The notes: generated by a model not told the origin, from the letters alone. DNA of 64,000 nucleotides from Asterias amurensis (GCF_032118995.1 NC_092654.1:7696284-7760283); one strand, 5' to 3'. Numbered from the stretch's first letter, positions 35,101-47,500 are shown. Numbers and translations are program-made.

Positions 35101-37481
35101 CAATGTGACCCTTGACATTACACTCTGACCCAACAAGAACAACTACTTGTTTGCATACCTGGGTCAAAATTTTCACGGTGCTTTTCAAACTCGCTGTAAA
35201 ACAGCTTGAAAAATACTTGGACCAACTTGTTCACTCGTCTATCAATCGGCAGTTTGACGTACTTCAAGATCGGAAAAAAATCCGAAGGCAGACCGTTGCC
35301 AAAAGCTTCAGTAGCTTCAGTATTAGCAGTGATGAATGCCATGAGGTCAGGGTCATTAGTTTTATATCTGTAAAAAATAAAGAGTTTTTTCCCCGATAGA
35401 TTATTGTTTTGACTGATAATTTCTTTCAACATAAAAAGGAAAATTCTTTTTTGGAAAAAAAAAAATCAAATTTGCTTGAACTTACTGTTTTCCGAAACAC
35501 ATTGTAGCAAGGATATTGTAAACTGCTTGCCCAATGGTATACTTTGGCGCAAAAGGCTCGTCTCCTTGTTCATCCAGAATTTGACCCACTTTCGGAGTCA
35601 CTGCAAACACCAGCTTTTCCAATTCTTCCTTGCGGGTGAACGTCTGAAATAGAAACATAAACAATGAACTGATAATTCTATCAATAACTTCCTTTATAAG
35701 TTTGTACACTGGGCTAGTGACCACTAGGCCTGGGCTAGTGGCCACTAGGCCTGGCTAGTGACCACTAGGCCTGTGGGACTAGTGAAGTTTACTACTCAAA
35801 ATAGTCGTGACTACACCACCTGTCAATAACTTCCTTTATATAGTCGTGACTACACCACCTGTCAATAACTTCCTTTATATAGTCGTGACTACACCACCTG
35901 TCGCAGTAGTCACCCAGGCCTAGCGACCACCCAATGTTTGTTTGAAGAGACATGGTAGAATGGCTTACCTAACGGCAGAGTGGGCTAGCTTTCGTTGAAA
36001 TTTCCACTGTGGACCATAATCAGTGAAAGCGATATCCTTATACCCCTCTGTGAACACTTCCACTAAATTATAAAGAAGACAAATCAACAAAATTTATGTC
36101 ATTAGCATAGTTTGAACAATTCAGTACCTTTTGTTTCTTTTGGTTTGTTTGTCTCCATTTTCTAGTCATAGGTCAAGTCTCAAGTGCTTACCTTAGAAGG
36201 TGAAGTCTCAGTCTTTCAGGTCCAAGTGGTCAAGTCCAAATTCTTCCAAGTCATGTTTGACCTTAGTCCAAGTCCAAGCCCCCCAAGAATCCAACCTTAA
36301 AAGTGAGGAGCAAGCCTAAGAGCCATGTCACATGGGGCAATTTATGGGCAACAAGTTCCAGGCAATCTCCACGAAGAAAGGGAATTCACATTTGAATGAT
36401 CGCCTCTTGTTCTCATGGGTCATAAGATGATATACAAAGAATGACTAATGTGCTACCCAGTGGTCCTGTAGCATGCAATGCAGTTGGTTGCCTCCAAGTC
36501 GCCTACAAAACATGCTCGTTTGATAAGGCCCTTAAACCCCATGTAACTCAGCTGAGATCAGAAGTTACAGAAAAGTCCAAAGTTTTCAAAGTTTTTAAAA
36601 ACTATTTAATAAGACAGTGACTAAACCTAAGATGGACTTACTGGATGGTATCCGGGGTCGTCCTGCAAACTCTACAGCCTGCTTGACCATTGCTTCTCTG
36701 ATTACTTCAATGGTGTTCAAGACAACAACATTCCTCGATGCAAACTTCAAGGAAAATATGGTGCCATATTTCTGTCTCAGATCCGAAAAGACGTCAAAGA
36801 CAGGCTTATTGGTCATGAAGGCTATACAAAGATAAAGAAAAGGTGTTACCAACATTTCCATTTTAAAGTTCAAGAAATGATCAATATTGAAGACATTTTC
36901 ATACTGGGTCACCTTTGGGGGAAAGTGGTTTATCAATGAGTTCAAAAGCAAAAATGACCTTGGTACCAGTTATTCCTCTATGGTACCAGCATGGTACCAG
37001 TTGAAGCAATATAGTAACTGTATGATGTTCTGGCTTGTAACTACTTTTGCCAGCAAAACTTTTGGATAATCTTTTGTACTAAGCAAGTTTTTGTGCCAAA
37101 AAATAAATAATACAACAATTTATAATGCACATATATATCCACCACAAGGATTGCTCAATGCACCTAACGAGGTAAATATTTAATTGATAGTACAAATAAA
37201 TGAACACAATAAATTGAATACTTACAATGTTAACAACTTATATTAGTACACACCAATACCATATAGAGCCTTGAGGGGGTAGAGCATTCATAAAAAGTAC
37301 AGAATAAGTTAGTATCTGATTAATAATAATACTTACTGGTAATATTTCCAGGATTGGGAAGGCAGTGGGTCCGGGCGGTGAACCAGCAGGCCTCTGGGTA
37401 CTCATGTACAGCGCAATGACAGCCAGAGTAACCAACCCAACCAAATGGTGGTTACGTTCAATAGGCTTCGGTGTCAACCAT
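32117..37481 (-). CDS. Cytochrome P450 paralogue, CYP2 clan, with frame discrepancies
   Basis: Minus-strand paralogue of the P450 at 25158-30115. Exons: 37481-37337, 36821-36642, 36062-35969, 35643-35486, 35367-35159, 34875-34750, 34446-34207, 32882-32784 and 32388-32117. Lengths are 180, 94, 158, 209, 126, 240, 99 and 272 for exons 2-9, against 180, 91, 159, 209, 126, 240, 99 and 263 in the other gene. Motifs: SPPGPT hinge, WKFQR, AGTET, EILR, PERF and the heme loop [10 protein letters not shown]. All donors and acceptors are GT-AG. Oddities: exon 4 is one base shorter near its acceptor, breaking the frame. In exon 1 the ATG frame stops after seven codons, the anchor and hinge are in another frame, and the exon end returns to the ATG frame. 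The gene may be a young pseudogene, or the assembly may hold three small errors. Intron 7 carries a minisatellite and a palindromic transposon. Confidence 0.8.
32571..32668. repeat. 57-bp duplication in intron 8 of the second P450
   Basis: Two adjacent copies share GCTCTTTGAACTTGACGGA, TACCAAGCT and GGTCCAACC. It is short and noncoding. Confidence 0.6.
33083..34135. repeat. G-rich 22-24-bp minisatellite in intron 7 of the second P450
   Basis: About 30 copies of a unit like GTTTAGGGCGAATGGGAGGG, with variants carrying CTAATGGGAGGGAA or GGGATGGGGAGGGGGG. They run to about 33787, are interrupted by the element at 33788-34069, and end as a remnant near 34085-34135. Each unit has several runs of three or more G on the plus strand (the template strand for this gene) and contains the telomere-like word TTAGGG. 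Open frames across it arise from the absence of stops in the unit and are not genes. Confidence 0.85.
33788..34069. mobile_element. 282-bp palindromic transposon with 9-bp target duplication
   Basis: The element is almost entirely an inverted repeat. It begins TAGTCTTGGTCCCAAGACC and ends with the near complement GGTCTTGGAACCAAGACTA; the arms are about 130 bp around a centre near 33925. GCGATGAGG is duplicated at 33779-33787 and 34070-34078. Long terminal repeats plus a 9-bp duplication are typical of Mutator-like elements, although Merlin-type 8-9-bp duplications are an alternative. There is no coding sequence. It inserted into the G-rich minisatellite. Confidence 0.75.
35708..35925. repeat. 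Two short tandem arrays in intron 3 of the second P450
   Basis: About three copies of a roughly 23-bp unit (GGGCTAGTGACCACTAGGCC) are followed by three copies of a 39-bp unit containing ATAGTCGTGACTACACCACC and AATAACTTCCTTTAT. The second is related in words to the 20861-21430 repeat. Confidence 0.65.
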
Positions 37482-37793
37482 CTTTAAAAAATAACACCGT
37501 TCAACGTTCGTTCCAATTAACCAGGGGCAGCTGGTAAGGGTTTTATCAAGGGGTAGTGGAAAGCACAGACCACCTGAAGTGAATGCCTGAACCAAGAACT
37601 TTACTTTCAGTCAATGTTTCACCTTCAACCTTCTTAAATAGTCGACTGGCAAATGCCCGTATGATGCAATATCTGTGGCTGATGAGTATTTCTTACGCAA
37701 GAGTACGTTGTATTGGGCTGCGATAAGCCCAAGGCTGGAATAATCTGGTGACAGCGGATAACAGCCACACGAAAATATTGTTTGTGGTACTAA

Positions 37794-40065
37794 AGGCCCA
37801 TTCACACGAGCGCTGCAAACGAGGGTCCCGTGCGATTTCATAACATCGATGTTATGAAATCGCAAATCCACGTCGTGTGAATGCTATGTATGTTACGAAA
37901 TTACCTGGGTCCCGTGTTGTTCATAACACAGATCGAGACCTCCTCCAAAAAATCGCATCGATGTTATAATCATGGGGAGCCATCAGGCCCATTCACACGA
38001 GCGCTGCAAACGAGGGTCCCTGGTTAAGGGCGCCAGCCGTCTGTCACCTTTACCGCGTGCGATTTTTTAGCGAGCATTCACACGACACACACACACACAC
38101 ATGTAAACATACGTCCCTCGTTTGGGTAGGCTTGACTGCATGGACTAAAGTCTACAAGCGATTACAGTTAAAAGGAATAAAATAATACAATTTCATTGAA
38201 ATCAATTTCATTTTAAGTCACATAAAATGTAGAATATTTTACAAACATTTTGCGATAACGTAACTCTCATCCCGGCGGCCGGCGGGAAGGGGGTTACGTT
38301 TTCGAAGCTAAAAAAAGAAAAACACGATTCAAATAGCTTTTTGGACGTTAAAAATGCTACATTCTTGAATGGAAATGCTTTATAGATATGAAGTTATTGA
38401 TGACACATACCAAATAATGAATTAAAACATCGAAAAGCTTAACCAAACGACGTATTCTGCTTCCGAATGAACGATGTTTTTGCTTCAAGGTTTGAGCTTG
38501 TCTTGAAATGCAGCGATCCAGCAACGTCGAGTCATGTTCGAGTCGAAGAAAAACACAAAATTTCACGATTCAAATAGAGTTTTTGACGTTAAAAACGCTA
38601 CATTGTTGAATGAAAATGTTTTGTAGATATGGAATTATTGATGAGACATAACAAATGGTGAATTAAAACATCGAAAAGCTTTGCCAAAAGACGTATTCTG
38701 CTCCCGATTGAACGATGTTTTTGCTTCAAGGTTTGGACTGGTCTAGCATCCGGCCACAAAACCCACCAGCCAAATGATCGTTGTCCAGCGTTGAGCAGAT
38801 ATACATCACGTGTATGTACATGTACATGTATATGCATGCTATAGTTCGCCCATTTCTTCCTCCATAGTTCTACACGTGTCAACGCAGCGGTCCCTCGTTA
38901 CGATCGCAGGCATTCGGTTCAGACGATGGCTCCCCATGATTATAACATCGATGCGATTTTTTGGAGGAGGTCTCGATCTGTGTTATGAACAACACGGGAC
39001 CCAGGGACCCAGGTAATTTCGTAACATACATAGCATTCACACGACGTGGATTTGCGATTTCATAACATCGATGTTATGAAATCGCACGGGACCCTCGTTT
39101 GCAGCGCTCGTGTGAATGGGCCTATCGTCTGAACCGAATGCCTGCGATCGTAACGAGGGACCGCTGCGTTGACACGTGTAGAACTATGGAGGAAGAAATG
39201 GGCGAACTATAGCATGCATATACATGTACATGTACATACACGTGATGTATATCTGCTCAACGCTGGACAACGATCGTTTGGCTGGTGGGTTTTGTGGCCG
39301 GATGCTAGACCAGTCCAAACCTTGAAGCAAAAACATCGTTCAATCGGGAGCAGAATACGTCTTTTGGCAAAGCTTTTCGATGTTTTAATTCACCATTTGT
39401 TATGTCTCATCAATAATTCCATATCTACAAAACATTTTCATTCAACAATGTAGCGTTTTTAACGTCAAAAACTCAATTTGAATCGTGAAATTTTGTGTTT
39501 TTCTTCGACTCGAACATGACTCGACGTTGCTGGATCGCTGCATTTCAAGACAAGCTCAAACCTTGAATCAAAAACATCGTTCATTCGGAAGCAGAATACG
39601 TCATTTGGTTAAGCTTTTCGATGTTTTAATTCATTATTTGGTATGTGTCATCAATAACTTCATATCTATAAAGCATTTCCATTCAAGAATGTAGCATTTT
39701 TAACGTCCAAAAAGCTATTTGAATCGTGTTTTTCTTTTTTTAGCTTCGAAAACGTAACCCCCTTCCCGCCGGCCGCCGGGATGAGAGTTACGTTATCGCA
39801 AATGTTTGTAAAATATTCTACATTTTATGTGACTTAAAATGAAATTGATTTCAATGAAATTGTATTATTTTATTCCTTTTAACTGTAATCGCTTGTAGAC
39901 TTTAGTCCATGCAGTCAAGCCTACCCAAACGAGGGACGTATGTTTACATGAGTGTGTGTGTGTGTCGTGTGAATGCTCGCTAAAAAATCGCACGCGGTAA
40001 AGGTGACAGACGGCTGGCGCCCTTAACCAGGGACCCTCGTTTGCAGCGCTCGTGTGAATGGGCCT
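37794..40065. mobile_element. 2.27-kb foldback element, PIF/Harbinger-type ends
   Basis: The ends are AGGCCCATTCACACGAGCG and its complement. TAA is duplicated at 37791-37793 and 40066-40068, matching the TWA target preference of PIF/Harbinger elements. Order: segment X (37794-37984), arm Y (37985-38934), inverted X (38935-39123), inverted Y (39127-40065). The Y arms are about 0.94 kb and differ at only a few positions in the stretches compared, so the palindrome is young. Every segment carries the same end motif, so a copy of X appears to have entered the centre of the Y palindrome, whose original centre would read GACGATCGTC. Each arm encodes two related short frames (69 and 94 codons). It lies about 310 bp upstream of the second P450 start. 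Confidence 0.8.
38357..38882 (-). other. Two related small reading frames in the left arm of the foldback
   Basis: The frames at 38882-38598 (94 codons) and 38566-38357 (69 codons) share a C-terminal half: QTLKQKHRS, then GSRIR, then KLFDVLIH, then a hydrophobic stretch and STKHFHS or SIKHFHS. The DNA is a tandem duplication of about 235 bp. Mirror copies lie in the right arm (39169-39453 and 39485-39694, plus strand). The family is not recognised. The protein similarity may simply reflect DNA duplication. Confidence 0.3.
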
Positions 40066-40297
40066 TAACACAACAGTGGATTGTGTGTTATGTGTTCCTT
40101 CAACTGCCACTTCATTGTAGCCTTTGATCGAGGCGCTCGCGGCTTCCTCGATGGAGCTTTACGTGTTGACTATAGCTCTATCATCAACAGACCGCTGCCA
40201 AACCTGAACAAAGACTAGTTTGATGTTTATTGGCAAGGAAGCATAGAGGGCGCTAACGCTTTATTATGCAAATCAGCTTATAACAATGGTTGCGTGA

Positions 40298-40750
40298 TGG
40301 AGCCTTTTCGAAACCACGGCTTCGGCTTCAGGCTCCGTTCTCTCGTGTGAAGCCCTGAACGCCAACACAAAGCACGCGCAATAATGTCAAAACACGGCTA
40401 GCCTGAGCCGAATCCAAAGTCGAAGCCGTGGTTTCGAAAAGGGTCTATGATCGGCGTAACTGATGAGTGACATAATTTTCTCACAAAGCATGAATGATAA
40501 CATTGGCACTTCCACGTTGGCACAATACTACCGCTGCCAAAGGAGGCTTTGGTCGTGGCCGTTTGAATCGTTGATGAACAGATCGAGGTCATGAAACCAA
40601 AATGTGCCCATATAAGGTATCAATAATGAACCACAAGGGGTAGTGACTAGCCTGAGCCGAATCCATAGCCGAAATCGTGGTTTCGATAAGGGTCTATTAT
40701 CGGCGTAACTGATGAGTGACATAATTTTCTCACAAAGCATGAATGATAAG
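40298..40750. repeat. Inverted and direct repeats with CGAAACCACGGCTTCGG ends
   Basis: CCTTTTCGAAACCACGGCTT (near 40303) faces its complement AAGCCGTGGTTTCGAAAAGG (near 40423), forming a MITE-like inverted pair of about 145 bp. The segment starting AGCCTGAGCCGAATCCA at 40399 is repeated directly at 40650, each about 100 bp, with AATTTTCTCACAAAGCATGA in both. Confidence 0.6.
40530..40648. repeat. 119-bp direct repeat, left copy
   Basis: It runs from ACCGCTGCCAAAGGAGGC to AAGGGGTAGTGACT and matches 48258-48376 with about two differences. The two copies bracket the minisatellite-filled element at a distance of about 7.7 kb. Confidence 0.85.
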
Positions 40751-41518
40751 GAGTAAACGAGCGGTTTGCGGAAACACCATGAATAAAACACTGATAAACT
40801 GATAACTGATAAAAAAATCAAGTAATACTGCATGCCTTTTTTAAAGAGGCATTTGAAAAATATTTAAGCTTGCTAACTCCCTGATTTGTTAACAGATTCG
40901 TTGAGTGGACCTTTGTCTTTATCTGAGTAAAAAAACGGGGGCACAATATTTAAAACTTCGTTGAGCACAAAAAAATATGTTTGGCGCAGAAAAAAAATTC
41001 TTGCTTAGGTAGCAGAAACGGGTTTCCTGCAAAAAGAATACCACGTAATGCAAAGTGTTTTTTTAGTGAGTTCCTGCTTATTTCTGCTTAGCAGAACATA
41101 CTAGGCTTTAAGAAGTTATGGCCTCTGACGTCGAGGCCTCGGGGCACGTTGCCACCGTCACGTTGCCACTTCCACGTTGGCACTATACTACATTGGCTAA
41201 TGCAATGTTGGCACCGGCACTACACCACGTCGGGCACTAGACGACGTAATCTGTATGCTCAGAGAGAGGTGTATTTATTCTGCCATTTTATTCAAATGAG
41301 CATGTTTGACGATAAGATAGAAATATTTAAGACCCAACTGATTATTCAGTGATCTCTTCTTTTTTTACAGATCAGTTCAGTTCAGACGAAAGTTGAGCAA
41401 AACTCCCATAATTTTTTTAAAGACAACGATTTTAATTTCTTTGTGTACAAAACATCAATTTATTGCTCTCTACGTGATCCGTCGGGTTTCCTTTCATTGA
41501 AACTAACTCTGCACAAAA

Positions 41519-44500
41519 CAGGGGCGGATCCAGGATCCAGCTAGGGGGTCACATTGTAAGGGGGTGACTTTGTAAGGAGGTGACTTCGTCAGAGGACGAC
41601 TTTGTAAGGGGTGAAGGGGGTGACTTTGTAAGGGGGTGACTTTGTAAGGGGGTGACTTTGTAAGGGGTGACTTTGTAAGGGGGTAACTTTGTAAGGGGTG
41701 ACTTTGTAAGGGGGTCACTTTGTAAGGGGGTGACTTTGTAAGGGGTGACTCTAGGGGGGGGGTGACTTTGTAAGGGGGTGACTTTGTAAAGGGGGTCACT
41801 TTGTAAGGGGGTGACTTTGTAAGGGGGTGACTTTGTAAAGGGGGTGACTTTGTAAGGGGGTGACTTTGTAAGGGGGTCACTTTGTAAGGGGGTGACTTTG
41901 TAAGGGGTGACTTTGTAAGGGGGTGACTTTGTAAGGGGGTGACTTTGTAAAGGGGGTCACTTTGTAAGGGGGTGACTTTGTAAGGGGGTGACTTTGTAAA
42001 GGGGGTGACTTTGTAAGGGGGTCACTTTGTAAGGGGGTGACTCTGTAAGGGGGTGACTTTGTCAGGGGGTGACTTTGTAAGGGGGTCACTTTGTAAGGGG
42101 GTGACTTTGTAAGGGGGTAACTTTGTAAGGGGGTGACTTTGTAAAGGGGGTGACTTTGTAAGGGGGTAACTTTGTAAGGGGGTGACTTTGTAAGGGGGTG
42201 ACTTTGTAAGGGGGTGACTTTGTAAGGGGGTGACTTTGTAAGGGGTGACTTTGTAAGGGGGTAACTTTGTAAGGGGGTGACTTTGTAAGGGGGTGACTTT
42301 GTAAGGGGGTCACTTTGTAAGGGGGTGACTTTGTAAGGGGGTGACTTTGTAAGGGGGTCACTTTGTAAGGGGGTGACTTTGTCAGGGGGTGACTTTGTAA
42401 GGGGGTGACTTTGTAAAGGGGGTGACTTTGTAAGGGGGTGACTTTGTAAGGGGTGACTTTGTAAGGGGGTCACTTTGTAAGGGGGTCACTTTGTAAGGGG
42501 GTGACTTTGTAAGGGGGTGACTTTGTAAGGGGGTGACTTTGTAAGGGGTCACTTTGTAAGGGGGTGACTTTGTAAGGGGGTGACTTTGTAAGGGGGTCAC
42601 TTTGTAAGGGGGTGACTTTGTAAGGGGGTGACTTTGTAAGGGGGTCACTTTGTAAGGGGGTGACTTTGTCAGGGGGTGACTTTGTAAGGGGGTGACTTTG
42701 TAAAGGGGGTGACTTTGTAAGGGGGTGACTTTGTAAGGGGTGACTTTGTAAGGGGGTCACTTTGTAAGGGGGTCACTTTGTAAGGGGGTGACTTTGTAAG
42801 GGGGTGACTTTGTAAGGGGGTCACTTTGTAAGGGGGTGACTCTGTAAGGGGGTGACTTTGTCAGGGGGTGACTTTGTAAGGGGGTGACTTTGTAAAGGGG
42901 GTGACTTTGTAAGGGGGTGACTTTGTAAGGGGTGACTTTGTAAGGGGGTGACTTTGTCAGGGGGTGACTTTGTAAGGGGGTGACTTTGTAAGGGGTGACT
43001 TTGTAAGGGGGTCACTTTGTAAGGGGGTGACTTTGTAAGGGGGTGACTTTGTAAGGGGGTCACTTTGTAAGGGGGTGACTCTGTAAGGGGGTGACTTTGT
43101 CAGGGGGTGACTTTGTAAGGGGGTGACTTTGTAAAGGGGGTGACTTTGTAAGGGGGTGACTTTGTAAGGGGTGACTTTGTAAGGGGGTCACTTTGTAAGG
43201 GGGTCACTTTGTAAGGGGGTGACTTTGTAAGGGGGTGACTTTGTAAGGGGGTCACTTTGTAAGGGGGTGACTCTGTAAGGGGGTGACTTTGTCAGGGGGT
43301 GACTTTGTAAGGGGGTCACTTTGTAAGGGGGTGACTTTGTAAGGGGGTGACTTTGTAAGGGGGTCACTTTGTAAGGGGGTGACTCTGTAAGGGGGTCACT
43401 TTGTAAGGGGGTGACTTTGTAAGGGGGTGACTTTGTAAAGGGGGTGACTTTGTAAGGGGGTAACTTTGTAAGGGGGTGACTTTGTAAGGGGGTCACTTTG
43501 TAAGGGGGTCACTTTGTAAGGGGGTGACTTTGTAAGGGGGTGACTTTGTAAGGGGGTCACTTTGTAAGGGGGTGACTTTGTAAGGGGGTCACTTTGTAAG
43601 GGGGTGACTTTGTCAGGGGGTGACTTTGTAAGGGGGTGACTTTGTAAAGGGGGTGACTTTGTAAGGGGGTGACTTTGTAAGGGGTGACTTTGTAAGGGGG
43701 TCACTTTGTAAGGGGGTCACTTTGTAAGGGGGTGACTTTGTAAGGGGGTGACTTTGTAAGGGGGTCACTTTGTAAGGGGGTGACTCTGTAAGGGGGTGAC
43801 TTTGTCAGGGGGTGACTTTGTAAGGGGGTGACTTTGTAAAGGGGGTGACTTTGTAAGGGGGTGACTTTGTAAGGGGTGACTTTGTAAGGGGGTCACTTTG
43901 TAAGGGGGTCACTTTGTAAGGGGGTCACTTTGTAAGGGGGTGACTTTGTAAGGGGTGACTTTGTAAGGGGGTCACTTTGTAAGGGGGTCACTTTGTAAGG
44001 GGGTGACTTTGTAAGGGGGTGACTTTGTAAGGGGGTCACTTTGTAAGGGGGTGACTTTGTAAGGGGGTGACTTTGTAAGGGGGTCACTTTGTAAGGGGGT
44101 GACTTTGTCAGGGGGTGACTTTGTAAGGGGGTGACTTTGTAAAGGGGGTGACTTTGTAAGGGGGTGACTTTGTAAGGGGTGACTTTGTAAGGGGGTCACT
44201 TTGTAAGGGGGTCACTTTGTAAGGGGGTGACTTTGTAAGGGGGTGACTTTGTAAGGGGGTCACTTTGTAAGGGGGTGACTCTGTAAGGGGGTGACTTTGT
44301 CAGGGGGTGACTTTGTAAGGGGGTGACTTTGTAAGGGGGTGACTTTGTAAGGGGGTGACTTTGTAAGGGGGTGACTCTGTAAGGGGGTGACTTTGTCAGG
44401 GGGTGACTTTGTAAGGGGGTGACTTTGTAAAGGGGGTGACTTTGTAAGGGGGTGACTTTGTAAGGGGTGACTTTGTAAGGGGGTCACTTTGTAAGGGGGT

Positions 44501-47500
44501 CACTTTGTAAGGGGGTGACTTTGTAAGGGGGTGACTTTGTAAGGGGGTCACTTTGTAAGGGGGTGACTCTGTAAGGGGGTGACTTTGTCAGGGGGTGACT
44601 TTGTAAGGGGGTCACTTTGTAAAGGGGGTGACTTTGTAAGGGGGTAACTTTGTAAGGGGGTGACTTTGTAAGGGGGTCACTTTGTAAGGGGGTCACTTTG
44701 TAAGGGGGTGACTTTGTAAGGGGGTGACTTTGTAAGGGGGTCACTTTGTAAGGGGGTGACTTTGTAAGGGGGTGACTTTGTAAGGGGGTCACTTTGTAAG
44801 GGGGTGACTTTGTCAGGGGGTGACTTTGTAAGGGGGTGACTTTGTAAAGGGGGTGACTTTGTAAGGGGGTGACTTTGTAAGGGGTGACTTTGTAAGGGGG
44901 TCACTTTGTAAGGGGGTCACTTTGTAAGGGGGTGACTTTGTAAGGGGGTGACTTTGTAAGGGGGTGACTTTGTAAGGGGTGACTTTGTAAGGGGGCACTT
45001 TGTAAGGGGGTGACTTTGTAAGGGGGTGACTTTGTAAGGGGGTCACTTTGTAAGGGGGTGACTTTGTAAGAGGGTGACTTTGTAAGGGGGTCACTTTGTA
45101 AGGGGGTGACTTTGTCAGGGGGTGACTTTGTAAGGGGGTGGGTGACTTTGTAAAGGGGGTGACTTTGTAAGGGGGTGACTTTGTAAGGGGTGACTTTGTA
45201 AGGGGGTGACTTTGTAAGGGGGTCACTTTGTAAGGGGGTGACTTTGTAAGGGGGTGACTTTGTAAGGGGGTCACTTTGTAAGGGGGTGACTCTGTAAGGG
45301 GGTGACTTTGTCAGGGGGTGACTTTGTAAGGGGGTGACTTTGTAAAGGGGGTGACTTTGTAAGGGGGTGACTTTGTAAGGGGTGACTTTGTAAGGGGGTC
45401 ACTTTGTAAGGGGGTCACTTTGTAAGGGGGTCACTTTGTAAGGGGGTGACTTTGTAAGGGGTGACTTTGTAAGGGGGTAACTTTGTAAGGGGGTCACTTT
45501 GTAAGGGGGTGACTTTGTAAGGGGGTGACTTTGTAAGGGGGTCACTTTGTAAGGGGGTGACTTTGTAAGGGGGTGACTTTGTAAGGGGGTCACTTTGTAA
45601 GGGGGTGACTTTGTCAGGGGGTGACTTTGTAAGGGGGTGACTTTGTAAAGGGGGTGACTTTGTAAGGGGGTGACTTTGTAAGGGGTGACTTTGTAAGGGG
45701 GTCACTTTGTAAGGGGGTCACTTTGTAAGGGGGTGACTTTGTAAGGGGGTGACTTTGTAAGGGGGTCACTTTGTAAGGGGGTGACTCTGTAAGGGGGTGA
45801 CTTTGTCAGGGGGTGACTTTGTAAGGGGGTGACTTTGTAAAGGGGGTGACTTTGTAAGGGGGTGACTTTGTAAGGGGTGACTTTGTAAGGGGGTCACTTT
45901 GTAAGGGGGTCACTTTGTAAGGGGGTGACTTTGTAAGGGGGTGACTTTGTAAGGGGGTGACTTTGTAAGGGGGTGACTCTGTAAGGGGGTGACTTTGTCA
46001 GGGGGTGACTTTGTAAGGGGGTGACTTTGTAAAGGGGGTGACTTTGTAAGGGGGTAACTTTGTAAGGGGGTGACTTTGTAAGGGGGTCACTTTGTAAGGG
46101 GGTCACTTTGTAAGGGGGTGACTTTGTAAGGGGGTGACTTTGTAAGGGGGTCACTTTGTAAGGGGGTGACTTTGTAAGGGGGTGACTTTGTAAGGGGGTC
46201 ACTTTGTAAGGGGGTGACTTTGTCAGGGGGTGACTTTGTAAGGGGGTGACTTTGTAAAGGGGGGTGACTTTGTAAGGGGGTGACTTTGTAAGGGGTGACT
46301 TTGTAAGGGGGTCACTTTGTAAGGGGGTCACTTTGTAAGGGGGTGACTTTGTAAGGGGGTGACTTTGTAAGGGGGTCACTTTGTAAGGGGGGTGACTCTG
46401 TAAGGGGGCTGACTTTGTCAGGGGGTGACTTTGTAAGGGGGTGACTTTGTAAGGGGGTGACTTTGTAAGGGGGTCACTTTGTAAGGGGGTGACTCTGTAA
46501 GGGGGGTGACTTTGTCAGGGGGTGACTTTGTAAGGGGGTGACTTTGTAAAGGGGGTGACTTTGTAAGGGGGTGACTTTGTAAGGGGTGACTTTGTAAGGG
46601 GGTCACTTTGTAAGGGGGTCACTTTGTAAGGGGGTGACTTTGTAAGGGGGTGACTTTGTAAGGGGGTCACTTTGTAAGGGGGTGACTCTGTAAGGGGGTG
46701 ACTTTGTCAGGGGGTGACTTTGTAAGGGGGTGACTTTGTAAAGGGGGTGACTTTGTAAGGGGGTAACTTTGTAAGGGGGTGACTTTGTAAGGGGGTCACT
46801 TTGTAAGGGGGTCACTTTGTAAGGGGGTGACTTTGTAAGGGGGTGACTTTGTAAGGGGGTCACTTTGTAAGGGGGTGACTTTGTAAGGGGGTGACTTTGT
46901 AAGGGGGTCACTTTGTAAGGGGGTGACTTTGTCAGGGGGTGACTTTGTAAGGGGGTGACTTTGTAAAGGGGGTGACTTTGTAAGGGGGTGACTTTGTAAG
47001 GGGTGACTTTGTAAGGGGGTCACTTTGTAAGGGGGTCACTTTGTAAGGGGGTGACTTTGTAAGGGGCTGACTTTGTAAGGGGGTCACTTTGTAAGGGGGT
47101 GACTCTGTAAGGGGGTGACTTTGTCAGGGGGTGACTTTGTAAGGGGGTGACTTTGTAAAGGGGGTGACTTTGTAAGGGGGTGACTTTGTAAGGGGTGACT
47201 TTGTAAGGGGGTCACTTTGTAAGGGGGTGACTTTGTAAGGGGGTGACTTTGTAAGGGGGTCACTTTGTAAGGGGGTGACTCTGTAAGGGGGTGACTTTGT
47301 CAGGGGGTGACTTTGTAAGGGGGTGACTTTGTAAAGGGGGTGACTTTGTAAGGGGGTAACTTTGTAAGGGGGTGACTCTGTAAGGGGGTGACTTTGTCAG
47401 GGGGTGACTTTGTAAGGGGGTGACTTTGTAAAGGGGGTGACTTTGTAAGGGGGTAACTTTGTAAGGGGGTGACTTTGTAAGGGGGTAACTTTGTAAGGGG

